Source of the DNA: Rhynchopus sp. YZ270_cl-10
Lineage: Eukaryota; Euglenozoa; Diplonemea; Diplonemida; Diplonemidae
Assembly: GCA_964035575.1 (NCBI GenBank)
Contig: OZ037878.1
Span: forward strand, 1,364,001 to 1,428,000
Length of the DNA stretch: 64,000 nt
Direction: 5' to 3'
This document shows positions 1-13,485 of this stretch, one piece after another (the stretch's first letter is position 1; each line of letters opens with the position of its first letter). Both the position numbers and the translations under genes were made by a program. A model generated the notes under the pieces. That model saw nothing but the letters and a program-made list of their open reading frames with translations. It was not told the origin of the DNA and did not search any database.

Positions 1-3000
1 AGTTGCATTTTTTCACGAAAAATGGTCGGAATGTGACTTGAATGGGCTCTAATGGGTATATTATGCACATAACATACCTAAATTATGTCGATATTTCACC
101 GGCGGAGCCGAAAAAATCGATTTTCAGGGTGTGCAAAACTGTAAAAATGACGAAAATCGGAAAAATGACGATTTTTTGGTCAAAATATTTTTCACAGAAA
201 ATCGAATTTTACTATTAAGATTGGCTTTGGGCATGACCCAGTAAGGTTACTATGGGCCCCATGGGACATATACACCCGAATACCAGGCCGTATTTTCAAA
301 AAGTTGATAATCCCAGTATATGGTATGGCCCTGTGGTACGAAATTTTTGGCCGAAAAAATCGACCAAAAAATCGTCATTTTTGGGGGTCACGGTGACAAA
401 AAGTTGCATTTTTTCACGAAAAATGGTCGGAATGTGACTTGAATGGGCTCTAATGGGTATATTATGCACATAACATACCTAAATTATGTCGATATTTCAC
501 CGGCGGAGCCGAAAAAATCGATTTTCAGGGTGTGCAAAACTGTAAAAATGACGAAAATCGGAAAAATGACGATTTTTTGGTGAAAATATTTTTCACAGAA
601 AATCGAATTTTACTATTAAGATTGGCTTTGGGCATGACCCAGTAAGGTTACTATGGGCCCCATGGGACATATACACCCGAATACCAGGCCGTATTTTCAA
701 AAAGTTGATAATCCCAGTATATGGTATGGCCCTGTGGTACGAAATTTTTGGCCGAAAAAATCGACCAAAAAATCGTCATTTTTGGGGGTCACGGTGACAA
801 AAAGTTGCATTTTTTCACGAAAAATGGTCGGAATGTGACTTGAATGGGCTCTAATGGGTATATTATGCACATAACATACCTAAATTATGTCGATATTTCA
901 CCGGCGGAGCCGAAAAAATCGATTTTCAGGGTGTGCAAAACTGTAAAAATGACGAAAATCGGAAAAATGACGATTTTTTGGTCAAAATATTTTTCACAGA
1001 AAATCGAATTTTACTATTAAGATTGGCTTTGGGCATGACCCAGTAAGGTTACTATGGGCCCCATGGGACATATACACCCGAATACCAGGCCGTATTTTCA
1101 AAAAGTTGATAATCCCAGTATATGGTATGGCCCTGTGGTACGAAATTTTTGGCCGAAAAAATCGACCAAAAAATCGTCATTTTTGGGGGTCACGGTGACA
1201 AAAAGTTGCATTTTTTCACGAAAAATGGTCGGAATGTGACTTGAATGGGCTCTAATGGGTATATTATGCACATAACATACCTAAATTATGTCGATATTTC
1301 ACCGGCGGAGCCGAAAAAATCGATTTTCAGGGTGTGCAAAACTGTAAAAATGACGAAAATCGGAAAAATGACGATTTTTTGGTCAAAATATTTTTCACAG
1401 AAAATCGAATTTTACTATTAAGATTGGCTTTGGGCATGACCCAGTAAGGTTACTATGGGCCCCATGGGACATATACACCCGAATACCAGGCCGTATTTTC
1501 AAAAAGTTGATAATCCCAGTATATGGTATGGCCCTGTGGTACGAAATTTTTGGCCGAAAAAATCGACCAAAAAATCGTCATTTTTGGGGGTCACGGTGAC
1601 AAAAAGTTGCATTTTTTCACGAAAAATGGTCGGAATGTGACTTGAATGGGCTCTAATGGGTATATTATGCACATAACATACCTAAATTATGTCGATATTT
1701 CACCGGCGGAGCCGAAAAAATCGATTTTCAGGGTGTGCAAAACTGTAAAAATGACGAAAATCGGAAAAATGACGATTTTTTGGTCAAAATATTTTTCACA
1801 GAAAATCGAATTTTACTATTAAGATTGGCTTTGGGCATGACCCAGTAAGGTTACTATGGGCCCCATGGGACATATACACCCGAATACCAGGCCGTATTTT
1901 CAAAAAGTTGATAATCCCAGTATATGGTATGGCCCTGTGGTACGAAATTTTTGGCCGAAAAAATCGACCAAAAAATCGTCATTTTTGGGGGTCACGGTGA
2001 CAAAAAGTTGCATTTTTTCACGAAAAATGGTCGGAATGTGACTTGAATGGGCTCTAATGGGTATATTATGCACATAACATACCTAAATTATGTCGATATT
2101 TCACCGGCGGAGCCGAAAAAATCGATTTTCAGGGTGTGCAAAACTGTAAAAATGACGAAAATCGGAAAAATGACGATTTTTTGGTGAAAATATTTTTCAC
2201 AGAAAATCGAATTCTACTATTAAGATTGGCTTTGGGCATGACCCAGTAAGGTTACTATGGGCCCCATGGGACATATACACCCGAATACCAGGCCGTATTT
2301 TCAAAAAGTTGATAATCCCAGTATATGGTATGGCCCTGTGGTACGAAATTTTTGGCCGAAAAAATCGACCAAAAAATCGTCATTTTTGGGGGTCACGGTG
2401 ACAAAAAGTTGCATTTTTTCACGAAAAATGGTCGGAATGTGACTTGAATGGGCTCTAATGGGTATATTATGCACATAACATACCTAAATTATGTCGATAT
2501 TTCACCGGCGGAGCCGAAAAAATCGATTTTCAGGGTGTGCAAAACTGTAAAAATGACGAAAATCGGAAAAATGACGATTTTTTGGTGAAAATATTTTTCA
2601 CAGAAAATCGAATTTTACTATTAAGATTGGCTTTGGGCATGACCCAGTAAGGTTACTATGGGCCCCATGGGACATATACACCCGAATACCAGGCCGTATT
2701 TTCAAAAAGTTGATAATCCCAGTATATGGTATGGCCCTGTGGTACGAAATTTTTGGCCGAAAAAATCGACCAAAAAATCGTCATTTTTGGGGGTCACGGT
2801 GACAAAAAGTTGCATTTTTTCACGAAAAATGGTCGGAATGTGACTTGAATGGGCTCTAATGGGTATATTATGCACATAACATACCTAAATTATGTCGATA
2901 TTTCACCGGCGGAGCCGAAAAAATCGATTTTCAGGGTGTGCAAAACTGTAAAAATGACGAAAATCGGAAAAATGACGATTTTTTGGTGAAAATATTTTTC

Positions 3001-6000
3001 ACAGAAAATCGAATTTTACTATTAAGATTGGCTTTGGGCATGACCCAGTAAGGTTACTATGGGCCCCATGGGACATATACACCCGAATACCAGGCCGTAT
3101 TTTCAAAAAGTTGATAATCCCAGTATATGGTATGGCCCTGTGGTACGAAATTTTTGGCCGAAAAAATCGACCAAAAAATCGTCATTTTTGGGGGTCACGG
3201 TGACAAAAAGTTGCATTTTTTCACGAAAAATGGTCGGAATGTGACTTGAATGGGCTCTAATGGGTATATTATGCACATAACATACCTAAATTATGTCGAT
3301 ATTTCACCGGCGGAGCCGAAAAAATCGATTTTCAGGGTGTGCAAAACTGTAAAAATGACGAAAATCGGAAAAATGACGATTTTTTGGTGAAAATATTTTT
3401 CACAGAAAATCGAATTTTACTATTAAGATTGGCTTTGGGCATGACCCAGTAAGGTTACTATGGGCCCCATGGGACATATACACCCGAATACCAGGCCGTA
3501 TTTTCAAAAAGTTGATAATCCCAGTATATGGTATGGCCCTGTGGTACGAAATTTTTGGCCGAAAAAATCGACCAAAAAATCGTCATTTTTGGGGGTCACG
3601 GTGACAAAAAGTTGCATTTTTTCACGAAAAATGGTCGGAATGTGACTTGAATGGGCTCTAATGGGTATATTATGCACATAACATACCTAAATTATGTCGA
3701 TATTTCACCGGCGGAGCCGAAAAAATCGATTTTCAGGGTGTGCAAAACTGTAAAAATGACGAAAATCGGAAAAATGACGATTTTTTGGTGAAAATATTTT
3801 TCACAGAAAATCGAATTTTACTATTAAGATTGGCTTTGGGCATGACCCAGTAAGGTTACTATGGGCCCCATGGGACATATACACCCGAATACCAGGCCGT
3901 ATTTTCAAAAAGTTGATAATCCCAGTATATGGTATGGCCCTGTGGTACGAAATTTTTGGCCGAAAAAATCGACCAAAAAATCGTCATTTTTGGGGGTCAC
4001 GGTGACAAAAAGTTGCATTTTTTCACGAAAAATGGTCGGAATGTGACTTGAATGGGCTCTAATGGGTATATTATGCACATAACATACCTAAATTATGTCG
4101 ATATTTCACCGGCGGAGCCGAAAAAATCGATTTTCAGGGTGTGCAAAACTGTAAAAATGACGAAAATCGGAAAAATGACGATTTTTTGGTCAAAATATTT
4201 TTCACAGAAAATCGAATTTTACTATTAAGATTGGCTTTGGGCATGACCCAGTAAGGTTACTATGGGCCCCATGGGACATATACACCCGAATACCAGGCCG
4301 TATTTTCAAAAAGTTGATAATCCCAGTATATGGTATGGCCCTGTGGTACGAAATTTTTGGCCGAAAAAATCGACCAAAAAATCGTCATTTTTGGGGGTCA
4401 CGGTGACAAAAAGTTGCATTTTTTCACGAAAAATGGTCGGAATGTGACTTGAATGGGCTCTAATGGGTATATTATGCACATAACATACCTAAATTATGTC
4501 GATATTTCACCGGCGGAGCCGAAAAAATCGATTTTCAGGGTGTGCAAAACTGTAAAAATGACGAAAATCGGAAAAATGACGATTTTTTGGTCAAAATATT
4601 TTTCACAGAAAATCGAATTTTACTATTAAGATTGGCTTTGGGCATGACCCAGTAAGGTTACTATGGGCCCCATGGGACATATACACCCGAATACCAGGCC
4701 GTATTTTCAAAAAGTTGATAATCCCAGTATATGGTATGGCCCTGTGGTACGAAATTTTTGGCCGAAAAAATCGACCAAAAAATCGTCATTTTTGGGGGTC
4801 ACGGTGACAAAAAGTTGCATTTTTTCACGAAAAATGGTCGGAATGTGACTTGAATGGGCTCTAATGGGTATATTATGCACATAACATACCTAAATTATGT
4901 CGATATTTCACCGGCGGAGCCGAAAAAATCGATTTTCAGGGTGTGCAAAACTGTAAAAATGACGAAAATCGGAAAAATGACGATTTTTTGGTCAAAATAT
5001 TTTTCACAGAAAATCGAATTTTACTATTAAGATTGGCTTTGGGCATGACCCAGTAAGGTTACTATGGGCCCCATGGGACATATACACCCGAATACCAGGC
5101 CGTATTTTCAAAAAGTTGATAATCCCAGTATATGGTATGGCCCTGTGGTACGAAATTTTTGGCCGAAAAAATCGACCAAAAAATCGTCATTTTTGGGGGT
5201 CACGGTGACAAAAAGTTGCATTTTTTCACGAAAAATGGTCGGAATGTGACTTGAATGGGCTCTAATGGGTATATTATGCACATAACATACCTAAATTATG
5301 TCGATATTTCACCGGCGGAGCCGAAAAAATCGATTTTCAGGGTGTGCAAAACTGTAAAAATGACGAAAATCGGAAAAATGACGATTTTTTGGTCAAAATA
5401 TTTTTCACAGAAAATCGAATTTTACTATTAAGATTGGCTTTGGGCATGACCCAGTAAGGTTACTATGGGCCCCATGGGACATATACACCCGAATACCAGG
5501 CCGTATTTTCAAAAAGTTGATAATCCCAGTATATGGTATGGCCCTGTGGTACGAAATTTTTGGCCGAAAAAATCGACCAAAAAATCGTCATTTTTGGGGG
5601 TCACGGTGACAAAAAGTTGCATTTTTTCACGAAAAATGGTCGGAATGTGACTTGAATGGGCTCTAATGGGTATATTATGCACATAACATACCTAAATTAT
5701 GTCGATATTTCACCGGCGGAGCCGAAAAAATCGATTTTCAGGGTGTGCAAAACTGTAAAAATGACGAAAATCGGAAAAATGACGATTTTTTGGTCAAAAT
5801 ATTTTTCACAGAAAATCGAATTTTACTATTAAGATTGGCTTTGGGCATGACCCAGTAAGGTTACTATGGGCCCCATGGGACATATACACCCGAATACCAG
5901 GCCGTATTTTCAAAAAGTTGATAATCCCAGTATATGGTATGGCCCTGTGGTACGAAATTTTTGGCCGAAAAAATCGACCAAAAAATCGTCATTTTTGGGG

Positions 6001-8969
6001 GTCACGGTGACAAAAAGTTGCATTTTTTCACGAAAAATGGTCGGAATGTGACTTGAATGGGCTCTAATGGGTATATTATGCACATAACATACCTAAATTA
6101 TGTCGATATTTCACCGGCGGAGCCGAAAAAATCGATTTTCAGGGTGTGCAAAACTGTAAAAATGACGAAAATCGGAAAAATGACGATTTTTTGGTCAAAA
6201 TATTTTTCACAGAAAATCGAATTTTACTATTAAGATTGGCTTTGGGCATGACCCAGTAAGGTTACTATGGGCCCCATGGGACATATACACCCGAATACCA
6301 GGCCGTATTTTCAAAAAGTTGATAATCCCAGTATATGGTATGGCCCTGTGGTACGAAATTTTTGGCCGAAAAAATCGACCAAAAAATCGTCATTTTTGGG
6401 GGTCACGGTGACAAAAAGTTGCATTTTTTCACGAAAAATGGTCGGAATGTGACTTGAATGGGCTCTAATGGGTATATTATGCACATAACATACCTAAATT
6501 ATGTCGATATTTCACCGGCGGAGCCGAAAAAATCGATTTTCAGGGTGTGCAAAACTGTAAAAATGACGAAAATCGGAAAAATGACGATTTTTTGGTCAAA
6601 ATATTTTTCACAGAAAATCGAATTTTACTATTAAGATTGGCTTTGGGCATGACCCAGTAAGGTTACTATGGGCCCCATGGGACATATACACCCGAATACC
6701 AGGCCGTATTTTCAAAAAGTTGATAATCCCAGTATATGGTATGGCCCTGTGGTACGAAATTTTTGGCCGAAAAAATCGACCAAAAAATCGTCATTTTTGG
6801 GGGTCACGGTGACAAAAAGTTGCATTTTTTCACGAAAAATGGTCGGAATGTGACTTGAATGGGCTCTAATGGGTATATTATGCACATAACATACCTAAAT
6901 TATGTCGATATTTCACCGGCGGAGCCGAAAAAATCGATTTTCAGGGTGTGCAAAACTGTAAAAATGACGAAAATCGGAAAAATGACGATTTTTTGGTCAA
7001 AATATTTTTCACAGAAAATCGAATTTTACTATTAAGATTGGCTTTGGGCATGACCCAGTAAGGTTACTATGGGCCCCATGGGACATATACACCCGAATAC
7101 CAGGCCGTATTTTCAAAAAGTTGATAATCCCAGTATATGGTATGGCCCTGTGGTACGAAATTTTTGGCCGAAAAAATCGACCAAAAAATCGTCATTTTTG
7201 GGGGTCACGGTGACAAAAAGTTGCATTTTTTCACGAAAAATGGTCGGAATGTGACTTGAATGGGCTCTAATGGGTATATTATGCACATAACATACCTAAA
7301 TTATGTCGATATTTCACCGGCGGAGCCGAAAAAATCGATTTTCAGGGTGTGCAAAACTGTAAAAATGACGAAAATCGGAAAAATGACGATTTTTTGGTCA
7401 AAATATTTTTCACAGAAAATCGAATTTTACTATTAAGATTGGCTTTGGGCATGACCCAGTAAGGTTACTATGGGCCCCATGGGACATATACACCCGAATA
7501 CCAGGCCGTATTTTCAAAAAGTTGATAATCCCAGTATATGGTATGGCCCTGTGGTACGAAATTTTTGGCCGAAAAAATCGACCAAAAAATCGTCATTTTT
7601 GGGGGTCACGGTGACAAAAAGTTGCATTTTTTCACGAAAAATGGTCGGAATGTGACTTGAATGGGCTCTAATGGGTATATTATGCACATAACATACCTAA
7701 ATTATGTCGATATTTCACCGGCGGAGCCGAAAAAATCGATTTTCAGGGTGTGCAAAACTGTAAAAATGACGAAAATCGGAAAAATGACGATTTTTTGGTG
7801 AAAATATTTTTCACAGAAAATCGAATTCTACTATTAAGATTGGCTTTGGGCATGACCCAGTAAGGTTACTATGGGCCCCATGGGACATATACACCCGAAT
7901 ACCAGGCCGTATTTTCAAAAAGTTGATAATCCCAGTATATGGTATGGCCCTGTGGTACGAAATTTTTGGCCGAAAAAATCGACCAAAAAATCGTCATTTT
8001 TGGGGGTCACGGTGACAAAAAGTTGCATTTTTTCACGAAAAATGGTCGGAATGTGACTTGAATGGGCTCTAATGGGTATATTATGCACATAACATACCTA
8101 AATTATGTCGATATTTCACCGGCGGAGCCGAAAAAATCGATTTTCAGGGTGTGCAAAACTGTAAAAATGACGAAAATCGGAAAAATGACGATTTTTTGGT
8201 GAAAATATTTTTCACAGAAAATCGAATTTTACTATTAAGATTGGCTTTGGGCATGACCCAGTAAGGTTACTATGGGCCCCATGGGACATATACACCCGAA
8301 TACCAGGCCGTATTTTCAAAAAGTTGATAATCCCAGTATATGGTATGGCCCTGTGGTACGAAATTTTTGGCCGAAAAAATCGACCAAAAAATCGTCATTT
8401 TTGGGGGTCACGGTGACAAAAAGTTGCATTTTTTCACGAAAAATGGTCGGAATGTGACTTGAATGGGCTCTAATGGGTATATTATGCACATAACATACCT
8501 AAATTATGTCGATATTTCACCGGCGGAGCCGAAAAAATCGATTTTCAGGGTGTGCAAAACTGTAAAAATGACGAAAATCGGAAAAATGACGATTTTTTGG
8601 TGAAAATATTTTTCACAGAAAATCGAATTTTACTATTAAGATTGGCTTTGGGCATGACCCAGTAAGGTTACTATGGGCCCCATGGGACATATACACCCGA
8701 ATACCAGGCCGTATTTTCAAAAAGTTGATAATCCCAGTATATGGTATGGCCCTGTGGTACGAAATTTTTGGCCGAAAAAATCGACCAAAAAATCGTCATT
8801 TTTGGGGGTCACGGTGACAAAAAGTTGCATTTTTTCACGAAAAATGGTCGGAATGTGACTTGAATGGGCTCTAATGGGTATATTATGCACATAACATACC
8901 TAAATTATGTCGATATTTCACCGGCGGAGCCGAAAAAATCGATTTTCAGGGTGTGCAAAACTGTAAAAA
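1..8969. repeat. 401-bp satellite array, about 22 copies
   Basis: Head-to-tail tandem array with an exact 401-bp period and near-identical units. It enters the window mid-unit and loses identity at about 8970. Each unit carries a 61-codon open frame, but that frame is identical only because the DNA is homogenised, so I do not call it coding. Units differ at two visible sites: GGTC/GGTG before AAAATATT, and a rarer AATTCTACT. A homogeneous core flanked by diverged relatives resembles centromeric or heterochromatic satellite; function is inferred only. Confidence 0.97.
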
Positions 8970-10032
8970 TCACCAAAATCCCAAAAATCACGATTTTTTT
9001 TCAAAAATATTTTTTTCAAAAAAATCGATTTTAAAATATTGGTTTGGCTTGTGCGGGGACCTGAATCTGGGGCAACATACCCTGTGGGACATACTGGGCC
9101 CTATGCAAGGCCGATTTTTCAAAAATATGGTTGCCCCGGTAGACGGTATGGCCCTGCAGGTCAGTGCATCGGGCCAAAAATCATGAAAAAATCATGATTT
9201 TGGGGTCTGGCACCCCATGGGCACATATATCTGGGGGTGTGAAATATGCATGGAATCGACCGATTGGGGGTGTTATAGGTCCTGGGGGCCCACATGGGCC
9301 ATATTTCACGCTATTGGGTCACGGGAAAGTGATTTTGACATTTTTTCATCGATTTTAGCTGTGAGAACCCTTCAAAAACACTGATTTTGGGGTGTTTCTG
9401 AGACGGTACGCTATACCCAGGGTCATATTAGGTATTAGTCCGGTCGACTTTTTGAAAAAACGACCCCGCAATGGACTCAGGGGTGCCAGATAGTGTATAT
9501 GCACCAGAATGGATTCACGGGAAAAGTCAAAATTGGGTGTCAGATACATGCTGCCATAAGTGACGAATTTCAAAAGTTGAGATTTTTCGAAAATCAGGGT
9601 TCAGTACACGCTGTACCCAATCCTGGGGGCCAAAATTTTCAACTTTTTGAAAAAACGGGCGGTATATGGCCCTAAAGTGTCAAAATGAGTTAATTGCGAC
9701 CTCGGACGGCCTCCGGAGATGAGTAGAAGTTTATTTACTGAAAAAAAAAGTCAAAACACAGGCAAAATCCCACCTTCCACAGGTACAGTCAAAACTTTTA
9801 TCCAGATCTCATGTTTTTTCAAAAAAATTTAAATTGTTTTTATGACTAACACCTCCGAAATTTTTCCTGATAAGATGGAATATGGTCCTGTCGTAGTATG
9901 CAGTGTGTTTGCAGGCAAAAATTTGCATTTTCTCGCCCCAGACATTTTTTTATACATAAAAGTGCATAAAGGGACCCCTGACCCCAAAATCCGGGTTCCA
10001 GCTTTTTGAAGGGGTCACCCTACAGGCCACCT

Positions 10033-10063
10033 CAAAAAGTTGGCCCGTAGGGCCAACTTTTTG
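10033..10063. repeat. perfect palindrome, 14-bp arms, GTA loop
   Basis: CAAAAAGTTGGCCC is followed by GTA and then its exact reverse complement. The C-GTA-G closing geometry matches the class of very stable DNA mini-hairpins with GNA triloops. Confidence 0.9.
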
Positions 10064-10076
10064 AAAAAACGGGGTT

Positions 10077-10119
10077 GCGATGTGTCCTGGGGGCCCGAAG
10101 GGCCCCCAGGACACATCGC
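10077..10119. repeat. perfect palindrome, 20-bp arms, GAA loop
   Basis: A 20-bp arm ending GGGGGCCC is followed by GAA and its exact reverse complement. It sits 13 bp after the previous palindrome and again has a C-GNA-G triloop. Confidence 0.93.
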
Positions 10120-10491
10120 TGGGAAAAAAATATTAGGTTTTTGGGGGTCTATATAGGGTTGCTGTGGGGGTCACATGGCCGAAAAATGGCCATTTTTGGC
10201 CTATTTTTGGCCATTTTTTTAAGGTAAAAAATCCACTTTTTTTTTGTACATCCCCTTGCCCCCGGTAAAATTTACCAAACATATGGCCCTGTTGGACATA
10301 CTGGGCCCATGAGTCGGTCGCTGGATCACCAAACTAGTTGCCCTATTTGCTAAAATCATGTTTTCAGGGTCAAAAATAGGGTGTTTTTTAGGGTCAAAAA
10401 TAGGGTGTTTTTCAGGGGTATGTTAACCACGTATGTGTCTTAGGGACCAAATTTTCCAGGAATGTGAACCAATCGGGTCGCAATGGGTCCA

Positions 10492-10510
10492 GGGGGCCCG
10501 GAGGGCCCCC
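10492..10510. repeat. palindrome GGGGGCCC-GGA-GGGCCCCC
   Basis: 8-bp perfect arms around a GGA loop, third member of the GNA-loop palindrome series in the diverged satellite. Confidence 0.85.
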
Positions 10511-11269
10511 ATGCAGGGAAAATTTGCAACAATCCTGGGCAATGCTGGGGGCCGATAGGGTGTGCCTATACACGTGTTTTTACGTGTTTTTGGGCACTTT
10601 TCAGGATTTTCGAAAATTTTTGCAACACCAAAATCAAAAATTTCGGTCTAGGAGGCCCATATCTGGAAAAAATCGATATTCCAATGGCCTCATTGGGACA
10701 TATTGGGCCCAGGACCCTATTTTCAGGTCCCAGGAAAAGCCAAAACAATAAAAAAAATAGCTCAGGCGACCCCCAAAAATAGGCGAAAAACAGCCATTTT
10801 TAGGGTGTTTTTTAGGGGTATTTTTACACACACAAATTGTTTACCATAGCACACCCCCAGGCTGCCTCAAAATTTTATCTTTATTTGATTTTTCCAACCC
10901 ACATAGGGGTATTGGAGGCACAACTTTCACCAAGCCTGGGGAATTCGGCACTGCACACACACAACTGAAAAAGGCAAAAATCACCTGTTTTTCAAGGTGT
11001 CGCAGGGTAAATGTTGTTCCTTAAAAACCAAATTTTTTCTAAAAAATCGGCCCTGCGGGTGAAAAAACGACACTATGGGGGGTATTCCAGGGTGTGGGGG
11101 CCCCAAAAATCCGGTTTAAGACCACGAGAGGGTCCGAATACACACCTGAGAAGGTCCCGGGGAGTAAAAAAATGGCCATTTTTGGGGGGTCAAAATCTCA
11201 CTTTTTGGGGGGATGTTTGTATACCCAGTACCGACCCACTAGCTGGGATGCCCAACTTTTCGCGAATAT

Positions 11270-11288
11270 GGGGGCCCGTAGGGCCCCC
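11270..11288. repeat. palindrome GGGGGCCC-GTA-GGGCCCCC
   Basis: 8-bp perfect arms around GTA, followed directly by more GGGGCCC blocks. Fourth member of the GNA-loop series. Confidence 0.85.
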
Positions 11289-11999
11289 GGGGCCCAGGGG
11301 GCCCAAAATATCGTGTTGCAGATGCCAGGAGAACATGTTTCAATATTTTGGATACATTTTTCCATAAGGTCATTTTCAAAAGCACTGATTTTAGGGGTAT
11401 TGAGCGAGGTACCCATACCCATGGGTTATCCTATATATTAGTTTTCACTCGGATGTGAAAAAACGATGTCGCAATGGATTCAGGGGGCCCAAATAGGGTA
11501 TATGGCCCAGGAAATTTTCAAAAAGTTGACCCAACCAGGTATACAGGCATACAAGCCGGTAGGTCAACAGATAGGGTGTTTTCCGCACCCAAAATATGGG
11601 GTCATGACCATGTGGGTCAGACCTGAATTGATAAATGTTTCGCACAGGTTTTCGCGAATACCCCCTCTATTCCGAATGCGCTACAAGAGTTTTAAATTTT
11701 TGGCTATTTAGATTCACTTTTCAAAACAAAATGGGTCTCCAGAACACACATGAGGTTCACATGTACCTCTACAGAAACCTTGGTTTTGGTCGGATTTTGA
11801 GGCCAATTTTTGGGTTCCCACCAATTTCCTAGGGTATACTGGGATATTGCCCGTGTGTCCAAAAGTGATTTTTGGGGCCTTAGGACCCCGGAGAATCCAT
11901 TTAACGGTCGTTTTTGCACCGGAAAGACCTATCTAGTACCCAAAAATCGAATTTTCATATTTTTGAAAAAGTGACCAAAAATCGACTTTTTTTGGTAAC

Positions 12000-12470
12000 A
12001 TTGTATGGCATAAATTATTCTACATAATGTGTGATGCTTGAATAAAAACTTACGACCCCATAATGTACTCGAAACTCACCCATGTAATTGTTGAGAAAAA
12101 AAAACTTTCCGAAAAAATGAAATTTCAACCCGAATATGCACATTTGGGTCATTTTACGGCTATGTAGGTCATTTTGTATGTGTTTTTCGATTATATAGGT
12201 GATTAGGATATGTGTGATGCTCAGATTAAATCGTAAGACCCCGCAATTGACTCAAATGTGCCCAAAAACCCTATATACCCAAGATTATTAACTTTTCCAG
12301 CATATTGGACATCCTTAGGTATGGTTATAAGCCATGATACGGCTATTGCTGGAAAAATAGCCGTAAATTGTGGTTGGTATTGATTTCAGAAATTATGTGA
12401 TGCTTAGATCATGCCATAGACGCTTTTAATGGATTCATATGAGCTCATACTACCCATATACCCCTTCAGA
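12000..12470 (+). repeat. ~165-bp satellite family (Sat-165), diverged copies
   Basis: Recognised by the recurrent blocks TGTGATGCT, CGACCCCATAATG or ACCCCGCAATTGACTCAAA, and CCCAAGATT. About three imperfect copies in the orientation used at 25.8 and 29 kb, opposite to the block at 31.4-32.6 kb. Confidence 0.6.
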
Positions 12471-12585
12471 AGCCCCTTTTGACTCTTATGAATATCCTTA
12501 TATAGGCTTCCACTTGTGCAGAACCTTCTCAGTGTACAAGATGTTAGGTACAAAAAAACCATCATATTTTTTACACTACTGGCAT

Positions 12586-12594
12586 GCTTCCCAG
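12586..12594 (+). promoter_or_regulatory. snRNA/SL-type upstream element, SL copy 1
   Basis: GCTTCCCAG starts 47 bp before the SL RNA start at 12633. The same motif at the same spacing precedes all SL genes and U1, U2, U4 and U5 here, so it is probably the core promoter element. Confidence 0.75.
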
Positions 12595-12632
12595 GACACG
12601 TCTGTACTCAGAACGTTGTAGAGAAAAAAGGC

Positions 12633-12744
12633 AACCAACGATTTCTAAAGCTACAGTTTCTGTACTTCATTGGTATGGAAGCATGAAGATTATATCTTCT
12701 CACACAACTTTGTCAAACATGGCCAGTCTCGAAAGAGACTGGCC
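12633..12744 (+). ncRNA. SL RNA: spliced leader (SL) RNA, copy 1
   Basis: Donates the 5' mini-exon to mRNAs by trans-splicing. The exon of about 40 nt starts AACCAACG and ends CAGTTTCTGTACTTCATTG, directly before a GTATGG donor, matching the kinetoplastid/diplonemid leader. The intron part holds a U-rich possible Sm site (ACTTTGTC) and ends in a 10-bp hairpin GGCCAGTCTC-GAAA-GAGACTGGCC followed by six T. The start is supported by the element 47 bp upstream. The 3' end is set at the hairpin. Confidence 0.94.
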
Positions 12745-13019
12745 TTTTTTACGTTAGCATGATCGTCTTGTGCACAAGAAGCAAACCCAAAAACACACAC
12801 GATTCACACATGACATAACACACAAGTGCTTACTGCACCCCATTTTTATATCGCCTGCAAAACCATATTTGTGACACTTGTTCCCCTTCAGAAGCCACTG
12901 TTGACTCTGTCGAATATCCTTCTGTAGGATCACACTTAAGGATATTTTTATGTAGAACCTTCACAGTGACCAAGATGTCAGGTACGAAAAAGCAACCGTA
13001 TTATAGACATTGGCAGAAG

Positions 13020-13028
13020 GCTTCCCAG
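13020..13028 (+). promoter_or_regulatory. snRNA/SL-type upstream element, SL copy 2
   Basis: GCTTCCCAG starting 47 bp before the SL start at 13067. Confidence 0.75.
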
Positions 13029-13066
13029 AACAAGTGGGTACCTAGAACATTGTAGAGAAAAAGGGC

Positions 13067-13178
13067 AACCAACGATTTCTAAAGCTACAGTTTCTGTACT
13101 TCATTGGTATGGAAGCATGAAGATTATATTCTTCACACAACTTTGTCAAAACATGGCCAGTTTCGAAAGAGACTGGCC
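13067..13178 (+). ncRNA. SL RNA: spliced leader RNA, copy 2
   Basis: Same exon and GTATGG donor as copy 1. The intron differs by small indels, and the terminal hairpin arm reads GGCCAGTTTC, so a G-T wobble replaces a pair and the stem is kept. T-run follows. Confidence 0.93.
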
Positions 13179-13239
13179 TTTTTTACGTTAACATCACCTT
13201 GTGCAAACCCAAAAAACACACATGATTCCCATGTTCTTC

Positions 13240-13400
13240 GAATATTTTGGTGATTAGGATATGTGTAATGCTCAGATTAAATTGTACGACCACGCAATTG
13301 ACTCAAATGAGCCCAAATATCCCGTATTCCCAAGATTTTTGGACTTTCGAGCACATTGGGCATCCTTAGGTATGTTTATAAGCCACTCTACGGCTATGTT
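13240..13400 (+). repeat. Sat-165 copy between SL genes 2 and 3
   Basis: Contains TGTGTAATGCTCAGATT, CGCAATTGACTCAAA and CCCAAGATTTTT, the marker blocks of the ~165-bp satellite. Its insertion here shows satellite spread between RNA genes. Confidence 0.6.
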
Positions 13401-13438
13401 AGAAAAAAAACCCACCATAATAATGATACATATGGCAT

Positions 13439-13447
13439 GATTCCCAG
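13439..13447 (+). promoter_or_regulatory. snRNA/SL-type upstream element, SL copy 3
   Basis: GATTCCCAG, a one-base variant, starting exactly 47 bp before the SL start at 13486. Confidence 0.65.
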
Positions 13448-13485
13448 AACATGTTGGCACTTAGAACATTGTAGAGAAAAAGGGC

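Larger units (their letters stand above)
8970..12000. repeat. diverged relatives of the 401-bp satellite
   Basis: About 3 kb without a credible gene. The first part aligns with the satellite unit (gggacata, aggccg.ttttcaaaaa, ggtatggccctg blocks in the same order) but with many changes, and the rest keeps the same vocabulary of AAAAATCG runs and GGGCCC palindromes. Open frames here are short and overlap on both strands. It looks like old satellite decaying at the array edge. Confidence 0.75.

Noticed and set aside
252-8858. A 61-codon open frame repeated in each 401-bp satellite unit
   Set aside because: Identical because the array is homogenised; nothing suggests a protein family, and flanking diverged units do not keep the frame.
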